NCBI GenBank assembly: GCA_003176075.1
Contig: PSRN01000290.1
Location: forward strand, 1-10,375
Source of the DNA: Bdellovibrio sp.
GTDB taxonomy: Bacteria; Bdellovibrionota; Bdellovibrionia; Bdellovibrionales; Bdellovibrionaceae
Length of the DNA stretch: 10,375 nt
Direction: 5' to 3'
Part shown: positions 1 through 4,832 of the stretch, in pieces
Layout of the letters: each line of letters opens with the position of its first letter
Position numbering within the stretch: position 1 is the stretch's first letter
Made by a program: the position numbers and the translations under genes
Notes under the pieces: model-generated
The model's database searches: none
Told to the model about the DNA's origin: nothing
Seen by the model: the letters and a program-made list of their open reading frames with translations, nothing else

Positions 1-388
1 CCCACGCTGGTCCAGGCCGAACCTCAGGTTGCTTGGCGAGGAAATCAAGGTAGGCTCCCGCATCCCTCATCGCGTCTTGGTGATTGAATGAACGAACGAG
101 CGACATCAAAGTCTCTCGAGCCTTGGGCAAATCCTCGACCTTTAGCGGAAACGGCAGATTAACCATTGGCGCACGCTTTATCCGATAAAAGCTGTTGGGA
201 AGGAAAACAAAATATCCGTGGGATGCCAGCTTTTTCACCATTTGAAAAAGCCAAGGGCGCGGGCCGAAACCGTCCATATAAAAAAGAACGGCAGGGTGTT
301 GGCCTTCCGGATAGGCGACAAAGCAGTCGCAAATTCCGTCGGCTGTGCGGAGATCAAAGTGCCTGGATTTTGTGGTCTTTATATTCAT
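1..388 (-). CDS. Dienelactone hydrolase family protein, partial (C-terminus beyond left edge)
   Basis: The minus strand is open from an ATG at 388 to the left edge, giving 129 visible residues starting MNIKTTKSRHFDLRTADG. A G-rich Shine-Dalgarno (GGGGGCGGACA) directly precedes the ATG. The segment AVLFYMDGFGPRPWLFQMVK, followed by an LASHGYFVFLPNSFYR strand, matches the N-terminal beta-strand, oxyanion-loop and second-strand pattern of the dienelactone hydrolase (DLH) branch of alpha/beta hydrolases. The family's nucleophile Cys, Asp and His would lie beyond the edge, so catalysis cannot be confirmed. There is no signal peptide, so it is probably cytoplasmic. A second DLH-family gene lies about 206 bp upstream on the same strand, but the two are clearly divergent paralogues rather than a recent duplication. 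Family members hydrolyse esters or lactones; the substrate here is unknown. Confidence 0.85.
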   Translation of the reverse strand, partial: MNIKTTKSRHFDLRTADGICDCFVAYPEGQHPAVLFYMDGFGPRPWLFQMVKKLASHGYFVFLPNSFYRIKRAPMVNLPFPLKVEDLPKARETLMSLVRSFNHQDAMRDAGAYLDFLAKQPEVRPGPAW

Positions 389-513
389 TGTCCGCCCCCA
401 AGCTAAGAATTAGCGATCCGAGCCTCCAATTGAATCAAAAGTGAAATGACTCCGTAAAGATATTTATGCGGAAGCGTGAATTCAGTCGAAAAGTTCTGCA
501 AACAAGGGTGAAA

Positions 514-550
514 GGCATGCGAGAAAAGGGAGACCCGCAGGTCGCGGGCC
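514..550 (-). terminator. Possible weak intrinsic terminator after the exported DLH gene
   Basis: Read on the minus strand, the short GC stem CCCGC/GCGGG (arms at 544-548 and 534-538, 5-nt loop) is followed by a pyrimidine-rich run CTCCCTTTTCTC. It sits about 45 bases past the stop codon of the upstream hydrolase and before the next gene, a sensible place for a terminator. The stem is only five pairs and the U-run is interrupted, so it may be weak or leaky. Confidence 0.3.
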
Positions 551-594
551 AGAGTGTCACCACGGTGAAGGGCGGTCCGTTCGTGGGCTCCCCA

Positions 595-1371
595 CTATTT
601 GAATATCTCACCGAAAAAGTTCTGCATGGCGATCCAGGATCGTCGATCCGCCTCCGCATTGTATGCCGCTCCCGTTTTGGGATTACTTCCGGCTTCGGGG
701 ATGGTAAAGGCATGCACGGCTTTGGAGTACTTCACCAGTTCCCAATCAATGCCGGCCGCGCGCATCTCATCTTCAAAGCCTTTCACGTCTTTTTCCGGTA
801 CGAAGGGGTCATCGGCCCCGTGGAGAACGAGAACTTTTCCCTTGATATTCTTGGCGTCTTGCGGAGTCGGGCTTTCAAGGCCGCCATGAAAACTCACGAC
901 TCCCACGACCGGGGCCCCGGAGCGCGCCAGTTCCAGCACTCCCGTCCCTCCAAAGCAATAACCAATGGCTGCAAGTTTTTGGTTGTCCACGGATTTGTTT
1001 TTCTTAAGCTCCTCCAGGCCGGCGAGCACGCGGGCGCGGAAGAGTTTGCGATCACCTTTGTAGCGCCCAGCCGTTTCACCAGCTGCTTTGGGGTCGGTGG
1101 GATGTACCCCTTTGCCGTAGACGTCAGCGGCAAAAGCCACGTATCCCAGTTGCGCCAACTGCTCCGCTCTTCGTTTGACGTTGGGTCCAACGCCCATCCA
1201 GTCGTGAACGACTAGAACGCCTGGGAGTTTCCCCGTCTTGGTGTCGTCGTAAGCCAGATAGCCTTCCAATTCCGTCGAGCCTTCCTTATAGGTCACCGCT
1301 TGACCGATGACTTTGGCGATGGAGGAAGTTTCTAAGCCAAAAAAAATTAGCAAAGACAAGAGATTTCGCAT
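595..1371 (-). CDS. Exported dienelactone hydrolase family protein
   Basis: A 258-residue alpha/beta hydrolase of the DLH family, close to the usual 230-260 residues plus a leader. Residues 1-19 (MRNLLSLLIFFGLETSSIA) look like a Sec signal peptide, so the enzyme probably acts in the periplasm or is secreted. The core is canonical: strand and loop PGVLVVHDWMGVG at 50-62, the nucleophile elbow GYCFGG at 137-142 with Cys139, HGADDPFVP at 184-192 carrying the acid residue (probably Asp188), and His220 in KAVHAFTIP. The Cys-Asp-His triad is therefore complete. The ATG at 1371 has a good Shine-Dalgarno (AAAGGA, 7 nt upstream) and the stop is TAG. Related proteins hydrolyse dienelactones or other small esters; presence of the family fold alone does not show degradation of aromatics here, and no catabolic neighbours are visible. 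It lies downstream of the MgtC-type gene, with a short repeat array between them. Confidence 0.92.
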   Translation of the reverse strand: MRNLLSLLIFFGLETSSIAKVIGQAVTYKEGSTELEGYLAYDDTKTGKLPGVLVVHDWMGVGPNVKRRAEQLAQLGYVAFAADVYGKGVHPTDPKAAGETAGRYKGDRKLFRARVLAGLEELKKNKSVDNQKLAAIGYCFGGTGVLELARSGAPVVGVVSFHGGLESPTPQDAKNIKGKVLVLHGADDPFVPEKDVKGFEDEMRAAGIDWELVKYSKAVHAFTIPEAGSNPKTGAAYNAEADRRSWIAMQNFFGEIFK

Positions 1372-1403
1372 TTGATATCCTTTCTTGGGATTTCTTTCTT
1401 TGG

Positions 1404-1467
1404 GTCAACAGAATGCTAAGTCAACAGAATGGCGAGTCAACACGATTGTCAGCCAACAGCTGTTTCA
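1404..1467. repeat. Four-unit 16-bp tandem repeat between the MgtC and DLH genes
   Basis: Four consecutive 16-bp units start at 1404, 1420, 1436 and 1452: GTCAACAGAATGCTAA, GTCAACAGAATGGCGA, GTCAACACGATTGTCA and GCCAACAGCTGTTTCA. The first two share their first 12 bases exactly and the later ones decay progressively. The last unit contains the stop codon of the MgtC-type gene (1465-1467) and a 10-bp palindrome AACAGCTGTT. The array occupies most of the gap upstream of the exported hydrolase, so it could be a set of protein-binding sites for that gene's promoter or simply a slippage-derived repeat. Confidence 0.75.
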
Positions 1468-2175
1468 TGCTCCATCCTCACTAAGGTTTTTGGCTTTCCA
1501 GGCGACCGAAGAAACTCCCTTTTCGAGACCTAATCGGCTCACGATTTGCTCAAGAAGTTGATTTTGATTCGTGGGACTTTCAACATCCGCTGAAACTTCG
1601 ACGGTGTGAGAGCCATTGTTCAGATCAACGCTCTTGAGATTTTGCAAAACCAGGGTTGTCGCGCTGACCGCTTGAAGAAGCAGATACCGAATGGGGTTCT
1701 CGGATTCCTCTTTGCAGACCACGGTCACCCGGTAATAGAAATCTTGTTCGATAGAAGTATTGTTCTGGCGATTGATCACCTTCGCCAGCGGTCTCAGGCA
1801 AATATTCATGGTCACAACTGTGAGAGCGCCGATGGCGGCCTCGAGGTGAAGACCATAGCCGGCCAAACAGCCAACAGCTGCCGAGCACCACAAGGTGGCC
1901 GCCGTATTTAAACCTCGGACCGAGGTCCCATCGCGCATGATCACGCCGGCCCCGAGAAAGCCAACTCCAGAGACGACGTAGGACGCGATTCGGCTTTGGT
2001 CGGTTCCTGTGGGGATCATTTGCGACAGCAGCACAAAGAGTCCAGAGCCCGCGGCCACGAGGGAATTGGTTCGAAGACCGGCATGGCGTTGGCGCCATTG
2101 GCGTTCAACGCCAATCACGGATCCCAAAAGCACCGCCAGAAAAAAATTTTCAACAAACGCAAGGTGACTCATCAT
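1465..2175 (-). CDS. MgtC/SapB family membrane protein
   Basis: An integral inner-membrane protein of the MgtC/SapB family, about 236 residues. The N-terminal half has about five hydrophobic segments and carries the family signatures: FFLAVLLGSVIGVERQWR, AGLRTNSLVAAGSGLFVLLS, SGVGFLGAGVIM followed by RGLNTAATLWCSAAVGCLAG. The C-terminal ~100 residues are soluble and resemble the ACT-like cytoplasmic domain found in longer MgtC proteins. Family members are linked to survival in low magnesium and to control of ATP synthase or membrane potential; they are not themselves proven magnesium transporters. Start choice is uncertain. The reading frame can be extended to a GTG at 2205, but the family homology begins just after the tandem ATGs at 2175 and 2172, and none of these has a strong Shine-Dalgarno. 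It is divergent from an FrmR/RcnR-type repressor that may control it. Confidence 0.92.
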   Translation of the reverse strand: MMSHLAFVENFFLAVLLGSVIGVERQWRQRHAGLRTNSLVAAGSGLFVLLSQMIPTGTDQSRIASYVVSGVGFLGAGVIMRDGTSVRGLNTAATLWCSAAVGCLAGYGLHLEAAIGALTVVTMNICLRPLAKVINRQNNTSIEQDFYYRVTVVCKEESENPIRYLLLQAVSATTLVLQNLKSVDLNNGSHTVEVSADVESPTNQNQLLEQIVSRLGLEKGVSSVAWKAKNLSEDGA

Positions 2176-2242
2176 ACATTTTACCGCATACGCCTCTTTT
2201 TTCACTGTCGCAATAGAAATAAACGATGTACCGCTTGTAATG

Positions 2243-2274
2243 TAGCCCCCTAGGCTATATAGGGTGGGGGGTAT
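2243..2274. promoter_or_regulatory. Probable FrmR/RcnR/CsoR-family operator region
   Basis: Two adjacent G/C tracts flanked by A/T lie between the divergent MgtC and repressor genes. The first, at 2243-2257, is an inverted repeat TAGCC-CCCTA-GGCTA. The second, at 2259-2274, is ATAGGGTGGGGGGTAT with an uninterrupted run of six G at 2266-2271. RcnR and related DUF156 repressors are known to bind a G/C tract flanked by short A/T-containing inverted repeats. The second site overlaps the Shine-Dalgarno and start codon of the repressor gene, and a TATATA at 2256-2261 between the two tracts could be its -10 box. Autoregulation is therefore likely, and control of the MgtC gene is possible. The assignment rests on pattern and position only. 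Confidence 0.55.
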
Positions 2275-2545
2275 GCCACACTCCGCCAGAGAGACGGGAA
2301 AAATTCTTGCCCGCGTGAACAGACTGAAGGGCCAGCTCGATGCCTTTGCGAAAGCCGTGGAGGCGGACGAGGATTGTTATCAGGTCATGCTGCTGCTGGC
2401 CTCGTGTCGAGGGGCTCTCAATGGGCTCATGGGCGAAGTCGTCGAAGATCATATTCGCGAACATATTGTCGAAGCTGAAAATAAGAAGTTAGCGACTGCC
2501 GCTGGTGAAGACCTTATTGAAATCATGAAGAGTTTCTGGAAATGA
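2273..2545 (+). CDS. Metal- or formaldehyde-sensing transcriptional repressor, FrmR/RcnR/CsoR family
   Basis: A 90-residue all-helical DUF156 repressor of normal family length. The ATG at 2273 is preferred over an in-frame GTG at 2264 because it gives the conserved FrmR/RcnR N-terminus MPHS and has an AGGG Shine-Dalgarno about 8 nt upstream. ILARVNRLKGQLDAF and RGALNGLMGEVVEDHIREHI are the family's helix signatures. Ligand positions are visible: Pro2, His3, Asp34, Cys35, His60, Glu63 and His64. Pro2 with Cys35 is typical of the formaldehyde sensor FrmR. His3, Cys35, His60 and His64 are the nickel/cobalt ligands of RcnR. The sequence therefore has features of both and the inducer cannot be decided. 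Family members are tetramers that release DNA when ligand binds. Neither an frmA-type dehydrogenase nor an rcnA-type exporter is next to it; the divergent neighbour is an MgtC-type protein. Confidence 0.93.
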   Translation: MPHSARETGKILARVNRLKGQLDAFAKAVEADEDCYQVMLLLASCRGALNGLMGEVVEDHIREHIVEAENKKLATAAGEDLIEIMKSFWK

Positions 2546-2579
2546 TTGGATCGGTCGGAAAGAAACGCCTCAGCCCAGT

Positions 2580-2642
2580 TGGCAATCTTGCGAACCAGCG
2601 TCGGCTGTCAGGGGTGCCTCCCGTCTGGTCGAGCGATTGCCA
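2580..2642. other. Possible structured RNA or complex hairpin
   Basis: An 8-bp perfect inverted repeat, TGGCAATC (2580-2587) and GATTGCCA (2635-2642), encloses a second collinear stem, ACCAG (2594-2598) with CTGGT (2625-2629). Inside that is a GGG/CCC hairpin around 2611-2622. The nested stems span 63 bases of the untranslated region after the repressor gene. An AT-rich segment follows, with a T-run at 2683-2687. It could be a long terminator-like structure, a small RNA or a leader element of the next gene. No known RNA family is recognised. Confidence 0.35.
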
Positions 2643-2683
2643 TTAAGCCGTTGAATTCATTAATTTAATAATTTTGATGCTCT

Positions 2684-2716
2684 TTTTACTCCTCTCCGCG
2701 CGGCGGAGGAGTAAGA
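2684..2716 (+). promoter_or_regulatory. Hairpin that sequesters a strong Shine-Dalgarno
   Basis: TACTCCTC (2687-2694) pairs perfectly with GAGGAGTA (2706-2713), and T-A and wobble pairs extend the stem outward to about 2684/2716. The 3' arm contains GGAGGAG (2705-2711), an ideal Shine-Dalgarno for an ATG at 2716. That ATG opens a 17-codon frame (MAFRGGHYEIRRRRLYR, stop at 2767-2769) which overlaps the start of the PAS-like gene in a different frame. The downstream gene has its own AGAGGTGG site outside the stem. No T-run follows the hairpin, so it is not an intrinsic terminator. A role in translational control is inference. Confidence 0.45.
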
Positions 2717-2737
2717 TGGCCTTTAGAGGTGGTCATT

Positions 2738-3043
2738 ATGAAATACGCCGTCGCCGATTGTATCGCTGAGTACGGTTTTAGCTTTTTTGAAAATCTTCAC
2801 GAACCGATATTCTTGATCGATGATTTGGGAAGGACCTTGAAAGTCAATAAAGCTGGTCGCAAGTTTCTTTGTGTCGCTCATCAGACGGCCCGTGGCTTCG
2901 ATGATTTTATCAAATCAGTCATCGCGGCTTTTCGCAATAATGCTGAAGAATCCGTGATCAGAACAAACATCGGCAAGGGACTTCATTTGGTGGCAAGGAA
3001 ATTTGCCAGATCCAATCTCATTCTCATTGAAATTTTGAAATAA
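2738..3043 (+). CDS. Small stand-alone PAS-like domain protein
   Basis: A 101-residue protein starting MKYAVADCIAEYGF. The ATG at 2738 is chosen over an in-frame GTG at 2729 because AGAGGTGG lies 5 nt upstream of it. FFENLHEPIFLIDDLGRTLKVN then KAGRKFLCVA resembles the beginning of a PAS sensor domain (F..l.dpif.id..g....vN.a...l), and the closing strand LVARKFARSNLILIEILK fits the last PAS beta-strand. There is no kinase, cyclase or helix-turn-helix domain attached, so if it is a PAS protein it must act by binding a partner or ligand. Cys8 and Cys47 are present, but there is no evidence for a bound cofactor. It is short for a PAS domain and the match is by eye, so it may be a degenerate member. 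It converges on argR, with only 24 bp between the stop codons. Confidence 0.6.
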   Translation: MKYAVADCIAEYGFSFFENLHEPIFLIDDLGRTLKVNKAGRKFLCVAHQTARGFDDFIKSVIAAFRNNAEESVIRTNIGKGLHLVARKFARSNLILIEILK

Positions 3044-3067
3044 GCGTTGGGGTGTGGAGGGTCCCAC

Positions 3068-3538
3068 TCAACCTTGACTGCGCAAGGCGGTGGTCACTTG
3101 AGAAACCACGACAGATGCGGCCGGCTTTGAGGGAAGCGCGACAAAGATCGTGTCGTCGCCGGCAATTGTGCCCATCACGCCGCCGGGTTTGGTCTGATCC
3201 AAAAAACGCGCCACCAAACTGGCGGAACCCGGAAGGGTATGAATCACCGCCATCGAGCTGTTGTATTCGACGCTGATGACGTGTTCAGAAAGTCCATCAT
3301 GACTGACTGGCGCCCTTTCGGGCAAATCTGCTGGCAGGCGGTAGGCGGTCCTGCCGGTGTGATCAATGAACTTCACCGCGCCCAATCGTCGCAGGTCGCG
3401 CGAAATGGTGCTTTGGGTAACATTGTATTCTAAATTGCGCAGCTCGCGCACCAGCTCTTCTTGGGTGGAGGCCAGTCCTTCAGAGAGAAGCCGTCGCAAA
3501 GCGGTCAGTCGGGGTTCCATGGCGGTCATGGCCCGCAC
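3068..3538 (-). CDS. argR: Arginine repressor ArgR
   Basis: A 156-residue ArgR/AhrC-type repressor of normal length. The N-terminal winged helix-turn-helix contains TQEELVRELRNLEYNVTQST followed by ISRDLRRLGAVK, the typical DNA-recognition region. The C-terminal oligomerisation and L-arginine-binding domain has the hallmark GTIAGDDTIFVA. ArgR works as an arginine-bound hexamer on pairs of ARG boxes, repressing arginine biosynthesis. The start codon is uncertain: a GTG at 3538 lies 1 nt after the argF stop codon, while ATGs at 3529 and 3520 are also in frame. A GAGAGG in the argF tail is the nearest Shine-Dalgarno and is rather far from all of them. The tight spacing to argF indicates one transcript, so argR should be repressed by its own product through the argF promoter. 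Confidence 0.96.
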   Translation of the reverse strand: MRAMTAMEPRLTALRRLLSEGLASTQEELVRELRNLEYNVTQSTISRDLRRLGAVKFIDHTGRTAYRLPADLPERAPVSHDGLSEHVISVEYNSSMAVIHTLPGSASLVARFLDQTKPGGVMGTIAGDDTIFVALPSKPAASVVVSQVTTALRSQG

Positions 3539-3539
3539 T

Positions 3540-4556
3540 CTACAATGCCGACCTCTCGCTGTTAAGCGCTTCTCTCCGCAGTGAACGGATATTGCTCTTT
3601 GCCGTAAAGAGTGATCGCATCAGAGCTTTTTGCGCGTGCAAGCGGTTTTCGGCTTGTTGAAACAAAACAGCTCGTGGATGGTCGACCACTTCCTGGGTGA
3701 TTTCCTCGCCCTTATTCATGGGCAAGCAGTGCATGACTATGCAATCCGGTCGGGCGCGTCCCAACAATTGCAAATTGATTTGATAATCCTTGAAGGCCGT
3801 CCGTCGCTGCTCCATCTCACTCTCAAAGCCCATGCTGATCGCCACATCGGTATAAAGTGCGTGAGCTCCTTCAGCCGCGGCGGCGGCGTGTGGGAGAATG
3901 CTGATTTTAGTGCCGTGTTGTTCAGCACGTGTCTGGGCTCGTCGTAAAATTTGCGCATCGGGCTGGTAGCCTGGCGGGCAAGAAAACTGGACGTTGACCC
4001 CGGCGGCCGGTGACATCAGGAGCAGCGAATGAAGGACATTGTTGCCGTCGCCAATGTAAGCCAGGTTGAGGCCTCGCAATCGGCCGAACCGCTGACGGAG
4101 GGTCAATAGGTCGGCCAGCGCCTGGCAAGGGTGATGACTATCGGTCAATCCATTGATGATCGGGATTTGCGACTGGTGAGCCATGCGTTCCACCGTTTCA
4201 TGGGTGAAAGTTCGAATCATCACCCCGTGAACCATGCCTTGCAGAACTCGGATGGCGTCCTCGGGGTCTTCGCTCTTCTTCTGGTTGCCGGCCAACTCGA
4301 CGATGTGGCCCCCCATCTCTTGCACGCCGACAGTGAAGCTCAGGCGCGTGCGTAAAGATGGCTTCTCAAAAATCAAGGCCACGGTCTTGCCAGCCAAGGG
4401 TTTGCTGTTGTCGGCGGTACGGCTCTGGCGCAGAATTTCAGCTTCCTCAAGGAGGCGGGCGATTTCCCCGGAGCTGAATTCCTCGCCAGTTAAAAAGTGA
4501 CGCACGGAGGGGCCGGGCAGTGGGGTGAAAACTCCAACTTTCTTCTTAAATCGCAT
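3540..4556 (-). CDS. argF: Ornithine carbamoyltransferase
   Basis: A cytoplasmic transferase that makes citrulline from ornithine and carbamoyl phosphate, the sixth step of arginine synthesis. The 338-residue product carries the carbamoyl-phosphate-binding loop EKPSLRTRLSF (SLRTR at 67-71), MIRTF at 113-117, HPCQALAD at 142-149, the ornithine-loop DVAISMG at 237-243, HCLP at 276-279 and the C-terminal QQAENRLHAQKA. Two positions look uncommon for OTCases: Ala239 where many have Trp (DVW.SMG), and MNK after HCLP where AHR or AYR is usual. The GEEIT that follows and the intact SMG argue for ornithine rather than acetyl- or succinylornithine as substrate, but this is inference. The ATG at 4556 has an excellent Shine-Dalgarno (GGAGGA, 6 nt away). 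It adds about 18 residues before the usual RHFLT start. Confidence 0.97.
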   Translation of the reverse strand: MRFKKKVGVFTPLPGPSVRHFLTGEEFSSGEIARLLEEAEILRQSRTADNSKPLAGKTVALIFEKPSLRTRLSFTVGVQEMGGHIVELAGNQKKSEDPEDAIRVLQGMVHGVMIRTFTHETVERMAHQSQIPIINGLTDSHHPCQALADLLTLRQRFGRLRGLNLAYIGDGNNVLHSLLLMSPAAGVNVQFSCPPGYQPDAQILRRAQTRAEQHGTKISILPHAAAAAEGAHALYTDVAISMGFESEMEQRRTAFKDYQINLQLLGRARPDCIVMHCLPMNKGEEITQEVVDHPRAVLFQQAENRLHAQKALMRSLFTAKSNIRSLRREALNSERSAL

Positions 4557-4622
4557 GTTAAATCCTCCGTTGTTTTTGGCTGCTTTCCATATTCGCTAGC
4601 CGGTAGGGGTTCGCTGGATCGT

Positions 4623-4673
4623 AATGCATAACTATGCAATGATATGCATAAACATGAAAGAACAAAATGTCAA
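4623..4673 (-). promoter_or_regulatory. argF promoter overlapped by a pair of ARG-box-like operators
   Basis: On the minus strand a perfect TTGACA -35 box lies at 4673-4668. A TATGCA -10 candidate, 17 bp further on, is at 4650-4645. Two ARG-box-like elements cover the -10 and downstream region. TGCATAACTATGCA (4625-4638) is a perfect 6-2-6 palindrome and TGCATAAACATGAA (4645-4658) is a weaker copy, offset by 20 bp as expected for paired ArgR sites. Both match the TGAAT-W4-ATTCA consensus except that C replaces the third base of the left half. Arginine-dependent repression of argF-argR is the natural reading. Confidence 0.7.
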
Positions 4674-4683
4674 GTATTATAGG

Positions 4684-4821
4684 AGCGTGGGCGGCGAAGC
4701 CGCCACGGGTGAAATAAGATTGACTGCATAAATATTCGAATGCATCAATGGGCTTGAATAACATGCCCGCGGCGTCTGCGGAGGTGCTGGAGGCACCGAC
4801 TTGGGCAGCGCCGCCCACGCT
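4684..4821. repeat. 13-bp inverted repeat flanking the argG promoter region
   Basis: AGCGTGGGCGGCG at 4684-4696 is the exact reverse complement of CGCCGCCCACGCT at 4809-4821. The outer ends are bordered by TAGGAG at 4680-4685 and 4821-4826, partly inside the repeat. A local hairpin, GGCGGC-GAA-GCCGCC (4690-4704), uses the left arm. A second hairpin, GGTGC/GCACC, lies at 4783-4797. The right arm ends just before the argG Shine-Dalgarno. This arrangement could be the footprint of a small inverted-repeat element or a pair of competing structures; no transposase is present. Confidence 0.5.
4720..4758 (+). promoter_or_regulatory. argG promoter with ARG-box-like operator
   Basis: TTGACT at 4720-4725 is a good -35 box; the -10 would fall near CATCAAT at 4743-4749, which is weak. 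TGCATAAATATTCG at 4725-4738 matches the 14-bp ARG-box core TGAATWWWWATTCA at 12 of 14 positions and abuts the -35 box. A poorer candidate, TCAATGGGCTTGAA (4745-4758), sits 20 bp further on, the expected spacing for a second box. ArgR bound here would block argG-argH transcription. The operator centre is about 100 bp from the pair facing argF. Confidence 0.65.
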
Positions 4822-4832
4822 AGGAGTCATCC

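Noticed and set aside
466..1215. Long plus-strand open frame of 249 codons
   Set aside because: It is antisense to the exported hydrolase, whose minus-strand frame has a signal peptide, GYCFGG elbow and full triad. The plus frame shows no family motif.
2097..2115. 19-bp palindrome ATTGGCGTT-C-AACGCCAAT
   Set aside because: It lies inside the MgtC gene in the codons for the conserved IGVERQ motif, so the protein sequence explains much of it. One 9-bp inverted repeat is not surprising in 10 kb.
3044..3067. Possible bidirectional terminator between the PAS-like gene and argR
   Set aside because: Only a broken stem can be drawn (GTTG with CAAC and mismatches) and there is no T-run on either side.
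4687..4706. GC hairpin GGCGGC-GAA-GCCGCC as an intrinsic terminator
   Set aside because: No T-run follows on either strand, and it lies between the two predicted promoters, outside both transcripts.
4558..4830. Minus-strand 90-codon frame in the argF-argG spacer
   Set aside because: It overlaps two promoters, the operators and the inverted repeat. It has no family resemblance and its composition follows the repeats.
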